A DNA stretch of 64,000 nucleotides from Phaeobacter gallaeciensis (lineage in GTDB: Bacteria; Pseudomonadota; Alphaproteobacteria; Rhodobacterales; Rhodobacteraceae), in assembly GCF_001678945.1 (NCBI RefSeq), contig NZ_CP015124.1:868001-932000 (forward strand), given 5' to 3'. Shown in pieces: positions 27,184-36,744 of the stretch. The translations under genes were made by a program, and so were the position numbers. The notes under the pieces were generated by a model. That model worked only from the letters and a program-made list of their open reading frames with translations. It was not told the DNA's origin and searched no databases. Positions within the stretch are counted from its first letter, which is position 1. Every line of letters starts with the position of its first letter.

Positions 27184-28059
27184 ATGTCACAGCGCAACCG
27201 CTCTTACAACTTTGTCCATTGTGATGTCTTCGCATCCCGCCCCTACTCCGGCAACAGTCTTGCGGTTTTTCCCGACAGTACGGGCCTCAGCGCCGCACAA
27301 ATGCTGACCATGACGCAAGAGCTGCGCCATTTCGAATCCATCTTCCTGACGGAAACCGAAGGCCGGATCGAAGCGCGGGTCTTTGACCTGAGCGAGGAAC
27401 TGCCCTTTGCCGGCCATCCGATCATCGGAGCGGCCTGTAGCCTTCATATGCAATGCGGGGCGCCCGGGCAAAAAACCTGGACCTTCGCCCTGCAGGGCGG
27501 CCGAACAGTGCGCGTGACCACCATGGCCCGCGCCGGACGCTATTTCGGAACGCTGGATCAGGGACAGCCCGATTTCCTGGGCACCGCGCCGGACGACAGC
27601 CGCACCGCCTTCGCCGAAGCCTTCAACCTGTCCACTGGTGACCTGTCGCCCCTGCCGCTTGAAATCATATCGACTGGGTTGAAATACCTGGTGGTCCCCG
27701 TGACCGGCGGACTACGTGACGCCCGGATCATGGCTCCTGATCTTGAGGACAGGCTGCGGACCGTTGGCGCCGAATTCGCTTACCTTTTCAACACGGAAAC
27801 CTTCGAAGGCCGCCACTGGAACAACGACGGTCTGCTTGAGGACGTCGCCACCGGCAGTGCCGCTGGTGTCATCGGCGCCTATGCATTGAAACACGGACTG
27901 GCGCAGGCGGACCACACCTTTACCCTGACGCAAGGCCACTACATCGGACGGCCCAGCGCCCTGCTCGTGACCCCCTATGGCACCCCTGATGCCATCAGCC
28001 ATGTCACCGTTGCGGGCGAGGTTGCCTTTGTAGGAACCGGAGAGATCAGCGCGCCATGA
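27184..28059 (+). CDS. PhzF-family isomerase/epimerase-like protein
   Basis: The 291-residue protein has the PhzF double diaminopimelate-epimerase-like fold: HCDVFASRPYSGNSLAVFPD at the start, HFESIFL with the catalytic-position Glu, LPFAGHPIIGAA and the C-terminal half with VATGSAAGVIGAYAL. PhzF enzymes isomerise small acidic metabolites without metal or cofactor; the substrate here is unknown. Its stop overlaps the start of the ornithine-cyclodeaminase-family gene in ATGA, so both are translated together. Confidence 0.88.
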   Translation: MSQRNRSYNFVHCDVFASRPYSGNSLAVFPDSTGLSAAQMLTMTQELRHFESIFLTETEGRIEARVFDLSEELPFAGHPIIGAACSLHMQCGAPGQKTWTFALQGGRTVRVTTMARAGRYFGTLDQGQPDFLGTAPDDSRTAFAEAFNLSTGDLSPLPLEIISTGLKYLVVPVTGGLRDARIMAPDLEDRLRTVGAEFAYLFNTETFEGRHWNNDGLLEDVATGSAAGVIGAYALKHGLAQADHTFTLTQGHYIGRPSALLVTPYGTPDAISHVTVAGEVAFVGTGEISAP

Positions 28060-29036
28060 TCCCGATCTACACCGCAGAGGATATTCATCCCCATATGTCT
28101 GTCGCGGATCTGATCCCCTCCGCGAAACAGGCCTTTCGCGCGCTGTCCGAAGGGACGGCAACAGCGCCTGTGCAGGTGCTCTACCCATCACCGGGCGCAG
28201 ACATTCATGTGAAATCCGCGACGCTTGCAGGCTGCCGCATTTTCACGGTCAAGATGGCGGGATGGTCGCAGGATCTCGCCAACATCGGCGCACCGCCGTC
28301 GAGCGGAATGATCGCGGTGTTCGACAGCCAGACCTGCAGGCCAGTTGCTATCCTGCAAGATGATCATCTGATCTCGGATTACCGGACCGCCGCCGCTGGC
28401 GCGGTCGTGGCCGATCTTCTGGTCGCCGACCGGGCGCAACACGCCGTCGTCATCGGCACCGGCACGCAGGCGCGGCTGCAGGTTGAGGCGCTGCTTTTGG
28501 TACGTCCCGTGACCTCGGTTCAGGTCTGGGGGCGGGTGCGGGCCAAGGCGCAGGCGCTGGTGGATAAGTTGCAGGCACAATTTGCTGGGGTGCAGTTTGA
28601 GGTCGCCGATGATCTGGAACAGGCCGTCCGGTCCTCCGATGTGATCCTGACCGCCACCGGAGCAAAAAAACCGCTGATCCATGCCGATTGGCTCAGCCCC
28701 GGCCAACATATCACTTCGGTCGGATCAGACGACGAAACCAAATGCGAAATTGATCCCGTGGCCCTGTCGCAGGCGCAGGTCTTTGTCGATGCGCGCGCGT
28801 CAGGCCTGGCTTTTGGCGCGCCGCACCGTGCGATCCGATCCGGACTGATGGCCGCGACAGATCTGACCGAAGTCGGTGCGGCGCTGGAGGCGGGCATCTC
28901 CGAAAACCCTGAGCGGACAAGCATCGCCTGCCTGTCCGGGCTCGGGGTTCAGGATCTCACCGCGGTCAATGCCATCTGGCCCAAGCTGTTGCACAAGGCG
29001 CCGTTGCCGCCTCAGGGCGCGCCTATCAGTCCTTGA
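28056..29036 (+). CDS. Ornithine cyclodeaminase / mu-crystallin family protein
   Basis: The 326-residue protein has the OCD fold: an N-terminal part (YTAEDIHPHMSVADLIPSAK, PPSSGMIAVFDSQTCRP), a Rossmann nucleotide site (AVVIGTGTQARLQVEALLLV) and the segment TSVGSDDETKCEIDP. Members include ornithine cyclodeaminase, alanine dehydrogenase and delta1-pyrroline-2-carboxylate reductase; the sequence alone does not decide. It is coupled to the PhzF gene. Its 3' end overlaps the convergent crotonase gene by 11 bp. Confidence 0.85.
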   Translation: MIPIYTAEDIHPHMSVADLIPSAKQAFRALSEGTATAPVQVLYPSPGADIHVKSATLAGCRIFTVKMAGWSQDLANIGAPPSSGMIAVFDSQTCRPVAILQDDHLISDYRTAAAGAVVADLLVADRAQHAVVIGTGTQARLQVEALLLVRPVTSVQVWGRVRAKAQALVDKLQAQFAGVQFEVADDLEQAVRSSDVILTATGAKKPLIHADWLSPGQHITSVGSDDETKCEIDPVALSQAQVFVDARASGLAFGAPHRAIRSGLMAATDLTEVGAALEAGISENPERTSIACLSGLGVQDLTAVNAIWPKLLHKAPLPPQGAPISP

Positions 29037-29811
29037 ACTGCGGCGGGCGTTTCTGCATCTGCGCCGCAATGGCCTCCATCTGGTTGGGCGTGCCGATCAG
29101 GGCCACCTGCTCGCGGCTTTCCTCCATCAGCACTGTGGCCTGATCGGCGGTTTCGGCCACACCGATCAGCCGTTTGGCCGCGCGGATGCCTTCGGGGTTC
29201 TTGCCTGCGATCTCTGCCGCCAGCGCCTGCGCAGCGGCAAGGGGATCGTCGGACACTTCGGTCACTAGCCCCCAGTCCAGCGCCTGCGGAGCCTCGAACA
29301 CTTCGGCGGTATAGGTCAGGCGTCGCAGCACGTCCGAGCGCAACAGCCGGGGCAACAGCGCCATGCCGCCCATATCGGGCACGATACCCCATTTCATCTC
29401 CATCACCGAAAACCGCGCATCGGGTGCGGCAATGCGGATATCCGCGCCCAGCGCCAGTTGCAAACCGCCGCCAAAGCAGACGCCCTGCACGGCCGCGATC
29501 ACCGGCACCGGTACCCGGCGCCAGGCCATCGCGACCTCCTGCACCTCGTTGGCATCGTCAAAACTGCGGGCCATCAGCCACTCTTCGGGATCCATCTGCC
29601 CCATCTTGGCAAAGCTCATCAGATCAAGCCCGGCGCAAAACGCCTTACCCTCCCCCGCCAGCACCACGGCCCGCGCCTTGGAGGCTGCAACCTCGTGCCC
29701 GGCGGCGATGATCCCCTTGATCATCTCGTCGTCCAGCGCGTTCATCTTGTCCCCGCGCGTCAGCGTCACATGGGCGATGTGGTCTTTGTACTCGACGGAT
29801 ACCCGTGCCAT
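29026..29811 (-). CDS. Crotonase / enoyl-CoA hydratase family protein
   Basis: The 261-residue protein has the crotonase core: HIAHVTLTRGDKMNALDDEM, the oxyanion-hole segment VVLAGEGKAFCAGLDLMSF and PVIAAVQGVCFGGGLQLAL, and PDARFSVMEMKWGIVPDMGG. The catalytic Glu of true hydratases lies in the MKWGIVPDMGG block, where Asp appears in place of one Glu, so the reaction may be isomerase- or hydrolase-like. ATG 29811 follows a purine-rich leader. The upstream lactonase gene on the same strand ends or starts within 100 bp. Confidence 0.82.
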   Translation of the reverse strand: MARVSVEYKDHIAHVTLTRGDKMNALDDEMIKGIIAAGHEVAASKARAVVLAGEGKAFCAGLDLMSFAKMGQMDPEEWLMARSFDDANEVQEVAMAWRRVPVPVIAAVQGVCFGGGLQLALGADIRIAAPDARFSVMEMKWGIVPDMGGMALLPRLLRSDVLRRLTYTAEVFEAPQALDWGLVTEVSDDPLAAAQALAAEIAGKNPEGIRAAKRLIGVAETADQATVLMEESREQVALIGTPNQMEAIAAQMQKRPPQFKD

Positions 29812-29908
29812 CTGCGGCTCCTCCTGCTTTCGGTTTGCGCCAGACTGCACCGCAACGCCGCCGCGATCCAGACTAACGCCGGGGCAGATTGGACCGAGCC
29901 GAACCCGC

Positions 29909-30991
29909 CTAGGGCCGGATCGGCGGCAGATCCGCAACTGGCAGCCGCGCGAAGCTGTCACTGTCCAGCGTCATCACATAAAGCTGGTCCCCGACAATGC
30001 GCCCGCCAGTGGTGATCCCCAGCCCGCCCGCAGGATCCTGAAGGGTGCGTAGAATGTTACCATCCGCATCGAACTGCATGATCATGCCGCGATGGATCGG
30101 CGCTGGGCGCACCTTCGGTCCCAGCCGCCACAGCACCTTGCGCAGGAAGGGATAGGGCATCAGCACTTCGGACGGCACGCGCGGGCTTGCAAAGGCCAGC
30201 CAGAAGGTGCCATCACCCTGCGCCTCAAGGTTATCCGGATAGCCCGGCAGATTGCCGAGAAACAGTTCCTGCTGCCCGGCGTTGGGACCGGTCAACCACA
30301 ACCGGTGCACCCGGGCGCGGCCTGTTTCATTGATCAGCAGGAAATCCTCATCCGGCGACAGGGCAACACCGTTGGTATAGACAAACCCGGTGGCGATCTT
30401 CTCAACCGTGCCATCAGGTGTGCGGCGGGCCACGTAGCCCGTGTCGGACTGTTCCCAGACGGTCAGCACCGAGGTGGGTTTGGTGCCGCCCATGGTCTCC
30501 GCGTCGAACCGGTCCGAGGAATTGGAGAAATAGATCGTGCCATCGCGCGCCACATCCAATTGGTTGGCATAGATCACCGGGGCACCGTCAATCTCGCTCA
30601 CCAGGGTTTCCAGCGTGCCGGGGCCGTTCCAGCGCATGATGCCACGGAAACTGTCGGCGATATAAAGCGCACCATCCGGCCCGGCCTTCAGCCCCAGCGG
30701 CCGCCCGCCCAGCGCCTCCACCAATTCGGGTTGGTCGCCATCAATGCGATAAAGGTTCCCATCCAGATCGGTGGTGTAGACCGTCCCATCCGGCATCACC
30801 GCCAGATCTTCGGGACCGATGGCGCCATTGGGCAGGACCACCTTTTGCGCGCCCTCAAGGGCGGTGTTTTCCTCAAACTCTCCGGTAAAACCCGGCCCCT
30901 TGGGCGGGTCATAGGACACAGGTTCGACCGGTACCGGCCAGAACAGAAGGTAGGCCAGCCCCAGCGCCAGCACGCCCAGAAAAATGCGCAT
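29909..30991 (-). CDS. SMP-30 / strictosidine-synthase-like beta-propeller protein, membrane-anchored
   Basis: The 360-residue protein starts with one hydrophobic segment (MRIFLGVLALGLAYLLFWPV) and then forms a six-bladed propeller: GPEDLAVMPDGTVYTTDLDG, RPLGLKAGPDGALYIADSFRG, NQLDVARDGTIYFSNSSDRF, YTNGVALSPDEDFLLINETG. The blade sequences match the strictosidine synthase/gluconolactonase superfamily, where these act as calcium-dependent lactonases or hydrolases. It is probably periplasmic and anchored. ATG 30991 is chosen because it begins the hydrophobic segment. The substrate is unknown. Confidence 0.82.
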   Translation of the reverse strand: MRIFLGVLALGLAYLLFWPVPVEPVSYDPPKGPGFTGEFEENTALEGAQKVVLPNGAIGPEDLAVMPDGTVYTTDLDGNLYRIDGDQPELVEALGGRPLGLKAGPDGALYIADSFRGIMRWNGPGTLETLVSEIDGAPVIYANQLDVARDGTIYFSNSSDRFDAETMGGTKPTSVLTVWEQSDTGYVARRTPDGTVEKIATGFVYTNGVALSPDEDFLLINETGRARVHRLWLTGPNAGQQELFLGNLPGYPDNLEAQGDGTFWLAFASPRVPSEVLMPYPFLRKVLWRLGPKVRPAPIHRGMIMQFDADGNILRTLQDPAGGLGITTGGRIVGDQLYVMTLDSDSFARLPVADLPPIRP

Positions 30992-31128
30992 CGTTAAATT
31001 CTCCCAAAACTGGCGCCAGTCTGCGCTGCCCGGGCGCCCTCTGCAAGGCTTGCCACCCGCAGAACCTGCGACATTCGCTGCCGCCATGCCCACTTGATGC
31101 GGCGGGCCGGTTCACGTTATCTGCCCGC

Positions 31129-32238
31129 ATGACCACACCTCGTTATACCCCGCTTACCCAGTCCCTGCCTGCAACCGTGCCCTTTGTTGGCCCCGAAACG
31201 CAGGAGCGTGAGCGCGGCGCGCCCTTTGCCGCCCGCCTTGGCGCCAATGAGAACATCTTTGGCCCCTCGCCCAAGGCGATTGCCGCGATGCAGGCCGAAG
31301 CGGGCGAGATTTGGAAATACGGCGACGCGCAAAGCTATGATCTGCGCATGGAACTCGCGAGGTTCCACGGCGTCGCGCCTGAGAATATTCTGGTCGGCGA
31401 AGGCATCGACGGGCTGCTTGGCTATCTGGTACGCCTGCTGGTGACCAGCGGCGATCACGTAGTGACATCGCTGGGCGCCTATCCGACATTTAATTACCAC
31501 GTCGCGGGCTTTGGCGGCACACTGCATACGGTCCCCTATCGCGACGACCACGAAGATCCCGAGGCCCTGTTTGCCAAGGCGGCGGAGGTCGATGCCAAGC
31601 TGGTCTACCTTGCCAACCCCGACAACCCGATGGGCAGCTGGCACAGCGGCGCCGATATCGTTGCCGCACTGGATCACCTGCCAGATGGCTGCCTGCTGTT
31701 GCTGGACGAAGCCTATGTGGAATGCGCGCCCGAAGGCACCGCAGCGCCGATCGACATCAACGATACCCGCGTCATCCGCATGCGCACCTTTTCCAAGGCC
31801 TATGGCATGGCGGGCGCCCGCGTTGGCTATGCCATGGCGCAGGCGGATCTGATTTCGGCCTTCAACAAGGTGCGCAACCATTTCGGCATGAACCGCATGG
31901 CGCAAGCGGGCGCATTGGCGGCGCTGCTAGATCAGGACTGGCTTGCGCATGTGACGAATGAGATCGCAGTGGCCCGGACCCGCATTGGAGAGATCGCCAG
32001 TGAGAACGGGCTGACTGCCCTACCCTCGGCCACCAATTTCGTTGCTATTGATTGCGGACAGGACGGAGCCTTTGCCAAGGCGGTACTGGACGGCCTGGTG
32101 GATCAGGGTGTTTTTGTGCGCATGCCCTTCGCCGCGCCGCAAAACCGCTGCATCCGCGTAAGCTGTGGTCGGCCCCAGGATCTGGACGCCTTTGCCAAGG
32201 CGCTGCCCATCGCGCTGGAGCGCGCCCGACAAGCCTGA
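31129..32238 (+). CDS. Pyridoxal-phosphate aminotransferase, histidinol-phosphate type
   Basis: The 369-residue protein is a class I/II aminotransferase of the HisC-like branch: RLGANENIFGPSPKAIAAMQ near the N-terminus, VYLANPDNPMGSWH, LLLDEAYVECAP, the PLP-lysine site TFSKAYGMAGARVGYAM and the C-terminal Arg in RCIRVSCGRPQDL. Histidinol-phosphate or aromatic amino acids are likely substrates. It is not in a his operon, so a broad or alternative role is plausible. Confidence 0.88.
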   Translation: MTTPRYTPLTQSLPATVPFVGPETQERERGAPFAARLGANENIFGPSPKAIAAMQAEAGEIWKYGDAQSYDLRMELARFHGVAPENILVGEGIDGLLGYLVRLLVTSGDHVVTSLGAYPTFNYHVAGFGGTLHTVPYRDDHEDPEALFAKAAEVDAKLVYLANPDNPMGSWHSGADIVAALDHLPDGCLLLLDEAYVECAPEGTAAPIDINDTRVIRMRTFSKAYGMAGARVGYAMAQADLISAFNKVRNHFGMNRMAQAGALAALLDQDWLAHVTNEIAVARTRIGEIASENGLTALPSATNFVAIDCGQDGAFAKAVLDGLVDQGVFVRMPFAAPQNRCIRVSCGRPQDLDAFAKALPIALERARQA

Positions 32239-32357
32239 GTGAAGGGTATCGCCCAAAACCCTGCGACTGACCGGCCGCAGGGCGCTTTACGCCGCATTCA
32301 CCGAATTATGTCAGTCTTGAGCCCGAACCACGTCACATCGCGTTTGGGAACTGCACC

Positions 32358-32561
32358 ATGCAACAGGACAAGACCGCACGGAAACGCCCGCATCAGGCGG
32401 CAGCGCAGGCACCGGATCTGCTGGAAACCACCCTGCGTTTTGCCGGCATCAACATGCCGTGGATCTTTTTCACCCTCTGGCTGCTCTACGGCATGGTGCC
32501 GGTGTTGCTACTGGCCGCGCTGATCAACCACATGATCACGCGCCTCGAGATGAGAACCTGA
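32358..32561 (+). CDS. Small hypothetical membrane protein
   Basis: The 67-residue protein has a basic and Gln-rich N-terminus (QQDKTARKRPHQAAAQ), an amphipathic segment (DLLETTLRFAGINM) and one hydrophobic helix (WIFFTLWLLYGMVPVLLLAA), followed by a short tail. No function is known to me. A terminator lies 17 bp downstream, which supports it as a real short transcript unit. Confidence 0.6.
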   Translation: MQQDKTARKRPHQAAAQAPDLLETTLRFAGINMPWIFFTLWLLYGMVPVLLLAALINHMITRLEMRT

Positions 32562-32577
32562 AACGCGAGCCTGACCT

Positions 32578-32613
32578 CAGACGGGGACAAGACCCCGCCT
32601 GATCAACTTTTTT
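32578..32613 (+). terminator. Intrinsic terminator after the small membrane gene
   Basis: CAG-A-CGGGG and CCCCG-C-CTG form an 8-pair stem with one mismatch around ACAAGA, followed by ATCAAC and TTTTTT (32608-32613). Confidence 0.6.
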
Positions 32614-32626
32614 GGCTCACGCCCTC

Positions 32627-33850
32627 TCAGGACGCCTGTTGCCCGGCTTCGGACAGAACTGCAGCCGCCGCATCCAGCGCCCCCGCGCCGTGGGGAATAT
32701 CAAGGGCGCGCAGGCCCGCCTCGATACCACCCAGAAGCCCCATGACCATGTGACCGTTCAGGTGGCCCATATGGCCCAGCCGGAAGAACCCGTGCCATTC
32801 CGGGCTGCGCGGCGGCGCCATGCCAAGACCGATCCCCAATGTCAGCCCCAGGGTCTGCTCCAGCCACTCGCGCAGCTGCGTCGCGCGCGATCCGCCCAAA
32901 CGCAGTGCCGTCACCGCATGAGAACGCAGCGCGGGATCGGTCACGTTCATTGCCATGGGTCCGTCCTGCCCCCAGGCCTCACACGCCGCCCAGATCGCAC
33001 GGGCCAGCTGCGCATGCCGTGCCCAGACGTTTTCGATACCTTCGGCGTGGATCATGTCGAGCGAGGCCCGCAGCCCATAAAGATGATGGGTCGGCGCGGT
33101 GCCGCCGAAATACTGGTAGAACTCTTCCGGGTTGGCGCGCGGGGTCCAGTCCCAGTAGCGGCTGACCCGCGGCATCGCGGCGCGCACCGCAGCGGCCTTG
33201 TCGTTGAAGAACACGAAGGCCAGCCCCGCCGGGACCATCAGCCCCTTCTGGCTGCCGGTGACCATGACATCGACGCCCCAGTCGTCCATCTCGAACCGGT
33301 CACAGCCCAGCGAGGCGATGCAATCGGCCATCAACAGCGCCGGGTGCTGCTCCGCATCCAGAACTGCGCGCAGGCCGGGTACGTCGTTACGGATCGAACT
33401 GGAGGTATCGACATGCACCCCCAGCACCGCCTTGATCTGATGGCTGGTATCCGCCTTCAGCCGCTCGGCCACACGGGCCAGATCCCAGGGCGCATGGTTG
33501 CCAAAATCGATGACCTCCACGTCAATGCCCAGCCCCTCAGCCATTTCCGACCAACCGATAGCAAACCGCCCCGAGGACGGGACCAGCACCTTGTCCCCCG
33601 GTTGCAGCACATTCGAAAGGGCCGCCTCCCAGGCGCCATGACCGTTGCAGATGTAGATCGCCGCGTGATGCTTCGTGCGCGCCACCCGGCGCAGATCCGG
33701 GATCAGTGTCGCGGTCATATCCACCAGCTCACCCGCGTAGATATTGGGTGACGGACGGTGCATCGCCTGCAGCACCTGATCCGGAATAACCGAAGGTCCC
33801 GGGATCGCCAGATAGGATCGCCCTGCCGATAGGTTTAAAGTCCCGCTCAT
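32627..33850 (-). CDS. Class V aminotransferase, serine/alanine--glyoxylate type
   Basis: The 407-residue PLP enzyme has GRSYLAIPGPSVIPDQVLQA at the start, HHAAIYICNGHGAWEAALS, the PLP-lysine segment DVMVTGSQKGLMVPAGLAF and the SRYWDWTPRAN motif. It belongs to the alanine-, serine- or aspartate-aminotransferase branch used with glyoxylate in the serine cycle and photorespiration-like pathways; serine--glyoxylate aminotransferase is the best guess. ATG 33850 gives the standard N-terminus. It is divergent from the ABC exporter with a 245-bp gap. Confidence 0.85.
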   Translation of the reverse strand: MSGTLNLSAGRSYLAIPGPSVIPDQVLQAMHRPSPNIYAGELVDMTATLIPDLRRVARTKHHAAIYICNGHGAWEAALSNVLQPGDKVLVPSSGRFAIGWSEMAEGLGIDVEVIDFGNHAPWDLARVAERLKADTSHQIKAVLGVHVDTSSSIRNDVPGLRAVLDAEQHPALLMADCIASLGCDRFEMDDWGVDVMVTGSQKGLMVPAGLAFVFFNDKAAAVRAAMPRVSRYWDWTPRANPEEFYQYFGGTAPTHHLYGLRASLDMIHAEGIENVWARHAQLARAIWAACEAWGQDGPMAMNVTDPALRSHAVTALRLGGSRATQLREWLEQTLGLTLGIGLGMAPPRSPEWHGFFRLGHMGHLNGHMVMGLLGGIEAGLRALDIPHGAGALDAAAAVLSEAGQQAS

Positions 33851-34095
33851 TTTTGATCTTCCCTGCAATGGAACCCTGGGCCTGGGGCCGGTTCGCGCTC
33901 AAATTTCCGGTACAGTACAATGCGGCAGAGGAAGGTCAATTCCACAATGGGTGCAGCGCAACGGGACTGCCCATCAACCGGGCATGGCGCAAAGCTTGCG
34001 CCTAAAGCCTCAGCTGCTTAAATGGCCCGGGTCAAAAACAGAAAGCGCCGCATGACCCGCACATCCTGCAAATACACCAGCCGGAACCGTCCTGC

Positions 34096-35952
34096 ATGAC
34101 CCGCAAACACACCTCGTCGAAAGAGCTGATCATCTGGCTGTGGCGCGGTTATCTGCGCCATTACATGGGCCTGCTGGGCCTTGCGGTGGTCTTTATGCTG
34201 ATCGAAGGCGGCACTGTTGGTGCGCTCAGCTACATGATGCAGCCGATGTTCGATCTGGTCTTTGTCGCCGGAAATTCCGACGCCCTGTTCTGGGTCAGCC
34301 TGGCCTTTCTGATCATCTTCTCGCTGCGCGGTGTCGCCAGCGTCTGCCAGAAGGTCATTCTGTCGAAGATCTCGCAGACCTCGGCTGCGCATATGCGCAA
34401 GGACATGCTGGACCGGCTGATCCGTCAGGATCCAGCCTTTCACCAGGTGCACCCGCCGGGCTTCCTGATCCAGCGTGTTCAAAGCGACGTCATGGCGATC
34501 AATCAGGTCTGGCAAGCGCTGATCACCGGTGCGGGGCGCGACATGGCACAGATGGTGGCCGTCCTTGGCGTTGCCATCAGCGTCGACTGGCGCTGGACCG
34601 CGATCATGCTGATCGGCCTGCCCCTGTTGTTGCTGCCGATCTCGGCACTGCAACGCTATGTCCGCAAGAAAGCCGCCACCGCGCGCGATCTTGGTGCTTC
34701 GCTGGCGACGCGGCTGGACGAGATTTTCCACGGCATCGTGCCGATCAAGCTGAACAGCCTGGAACAGTATCAGGCGCGCCGGTTCAGCACCCATATGGAC
34801 CAATTCGTACGCTCCGAAGTGCGTGCCTCTTTTGGCACCGCCTCGATCACCGGCATGATCGATATCATGGCCGGTCTCGGTGTCATGGGCGTAGTTCTTT
34901 ATGGCGGCCAGGAAATCATCACCGGCGAAAAGACTGTCGGCCAGTTCATGAGCTTCTTCACCGCCATCGGTCTGGCCTTTGACCCGATGCGCCGCCTCGC
35001 CTCGATCAGCGGCACCTGGCAAAGCGCCGCCGCCGCGATGGAGCGCATCAAGGAGTTACTGGACGCGCCGATCAAGCTGCTGCCGCCGGTGAAACCCGTG
35101 GCCGCGCCAAAGGGCCTGCCCGAGGTGCGTTTGGATCACGTCACGCTGAACTATGGTGACACCACGATCCTGAAGGACCTGTCTCTGATCGCCGAGCCGG
35201 GCAAGACCACGGCGCTTGTCGGGGCCTCGGGCGCCGGTAAATCCACCATTTTCAACCTGCTGACAAGGCTGGTCGATCCGCAATCCGGACTGGTCACGAT
35301 TGGCGGCACCCCGGTGGGCGATCTCGCCTTCGAGGACCTGCGCGGCCTATTCTCGGTGGTCTCGCAAGAGGCGCTGCTGTTTGATGAAACCCTGCGGGAA
35401 AACATCCTTCTGGGACGCACGGATGTCAGCGAGGAGCGCCTGAAAGAAGTTCTGGACGCCGCCCATGTGTCCGACTTCCTGCCCAAGCTGGCCAATGGTC
35501 TTGAGACTCTTGTTGGCCCGCGCGGCTCTGCCTTGTCGGGGGGACAGCGGCAGCGGGTGGTGATCGCGCGCGCCCTGCTACGCGACACGCCAGTGCTGCT
35601 GCTAGACGAGGCGACCTCGGCGCTGGACGCGCAATCGGAAAAGGTCGTGCAGCAGGCGCTGGACCGGCTGTCGGGCGGGCGCACCACGCTGGTCATCGCC
35701 CACCGCCTGTCCACCATCCGCAACGCGGACAAGATCGTGGTGATGGAGCGCGGCGAGGTGATGGATCAGGGCACCCATGCCGAGCTGCTGGAGCGCGGTG
35801 GGATCTACGCCGATCTCTATCGCCTGCAATTCCAGGACGGCAAGACGCTGGTAGAACGCGAAGACCTCAATATGGCGCAGCCTCTGGCGGCGCAGCAGTC
35901 TGCGGATCAATCCGGCCTGTTCCGGCGTGTCTGGCGCCGGGTCTTCCGGTAA
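34096..35952 (+). CDS. ABC transporter, fused membrane and ATPase domains (MsbA-like exporter)
   Basis: The 618-residue protein has a six-helix membrane domain (residues about 25-320) and an ATPase domain (about 345-585) with Walker A VGASGAGKST, Q-loop SVVSQEALLF, signature LSGGQRQRV, Walker B VLLLDEAT and the H-loop IAHRLST. It forms a homodimeric inner-membrane exporter of the MsbA lipid flippase or multidrug type. The substrate is not readable. It ends 12 bp from the convergent glycosyltransferase gene. Confidence 0.9.
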   Translation: MTRKHTSSKELIIWLWRGYLRHYMGLLGLAVVFMLIEGGTVGALSYMMQPMFDLVFVAGNSDALFWVSLAFLIIFSLRGVASVCQKVILSKISQTSAAHMRKDMLDRLIRQDPAFHQVHPPGFLIQRVQSDVMAINQVWQALITGAGRDMAQMVAVLGVAISVDWRWTAIMLIGLPLLLLPISALQRYVRKKAATARDLGASLATRLDEIFHGIVPIKLNSLEQYQARRFSTHMDQFVRSEVRASFGTASITGMIDIMAGLGVMGVVLYGGQEIITGEKTVGQFMSFFTAIGLAFDPMRRLASISGTWQSAAAAMERIKELLDAPIKLLPPVKPVAAPKGLPEVRLDHVTLNYGDTTILKDLSLIAEPGKTTALVGASGAGKSTIFNLLTRLVDPQSGLVTIGGTPVGDLAFEDLRGLFSVVSQEALLFDETLRENILLGRTDVSEERLKEVLDAAHVSDFLPKLANGLETLVGPRGSALSGGQRQRVVIARALLRDTPVLLLDEATSALDAQSEKVVQQALDRLSGGRTTLVIAHRLSTIRNADKIVVMERGEVMDQGTHAELLERGGIYADLYRLQFQDGKTLVEREDLNMAQPLAAQQSADQSGLFRRVWRRVFR

Positions 35953-35964
35953 AGAAGCAGAGGG

Positions 35965-36645
35965 TTATTTGCGGTAGGCCCGCGCCAGCCGCTCTGGGCT
36001 GACGCCAAGGGCATAGCGCGTGAGCGTCCAGAGATTGCGGGCGCCACGCCGCAGCCAGCCGTCGCGCTCATATCGTGCGGCCGAGGTCTGCGCCCGCACC
36101 GGGATCTCAACAAGGCCCTTCAGACGCAGCGCCAGAGCGACATCCTCCATCAGGGGCTGATCGGGGTAGCCTCCGGCCGCCTGATAATCGCTGCGGCGCA
36201 CAAGCAAACCCTGATCGCCATAAGGCAGACCAAACAGACGCGCCCGCAGATTCGCCCAGCCTGCCACCAGCGCGGGGCGCAGCCCACGGGCCCGAAACGC
36301 AAGGCGGAAATACCCCGGCCTGCCTTCGCCCTGCTCCAGATGGCGGGACACCTCATCACTCCAGCCCGCGGACAGTCGGGTATCGGCGTGCAGCATCAGC
36401 AGCCAGTCGCCTTGTGCCGCTTCGCAGCCCCGGCGCAGCTGTCCGCCCCGCGACGGCGCGCCGCTCAGCAGTTCGGCACCGACCTCTTCGGCGATGGTGG
36501 CCGTGTGATCCTGCGATCCGCCATCCGAGATCACCAACTCCCGGATCAGTCCTGAGGCCAACCCCTCCATCAGCGCCTCAAGGCAGCCGGGCAGTTCCGC
36601 CTCGGAATTGAGTGTCGGGATCACGATACTGATCGGAGCGGGCAT
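35965..36645 (-). CDS. Glycosyltransferase family 2 protein (TIGR04283-like)
   Basis: The 226-residue protein has the GT-A start PISIVIPTLNSEAELPGCLE, then ELVISDGGSQDHTATIAEE and the metal site HADTRLSAGW, and ends with a VSPERLARAYRK tail. The short length and SRGGQLRRGCEAAQGDWLLM pattern match the TIGR04283 family of small GT2 enzymes, some linked to arsenosugar formation. Those partners are not visible nearby, so the product is unknown. ATG 36645 is chosen; the frame continues far upstream as a shadow of ygfZ. Confidence 0.82.
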   Translation of the reverse strand: MPAPISIVIPTLNSEAELPGCLEALMEGLASGLIRELVISDGGSQDHTATIAEEVGAELLSGAPSRGGQLRRGCEAAQGDWLLMLHADTRLSAGWSDEVSRHLEQGEGRPGYFRLAFRARGLRPALVAGWANLRARLFGLPYGDQGLLVRRSDYQAAGGYPDQPLMEDVALALRLKGLVEIPVRAQTSAARYERDGWLRRGARNLWTLTRYALGVSPERLARAYRK

Positions 36646-36670
36646 GGGCAGTTTCCTGTTCAACTCGGCT

Positions 36671-36686
36671 GTGATTTCTATATCAC
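36671..36686. promoter_or_regulatory. GTGAT-N6-ATCAC palindrome in a divergent promoter region
   Basis: GTGAT (36671-36675) and ATCAC (36682-36686) form a perfect inverted repeat with a 6-bp spacer between the glycosyltransferase gene and ygfZ. It has the form of a dimeric regulator site. The regulator is unknown. Confidence 0.35.
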
Positions 36687-36744
36687 TTGCTGAAACAAGA
36701 ACATGGTGATCTGCTGATCCGCCCCCATCAACTGGAGAACAGAC

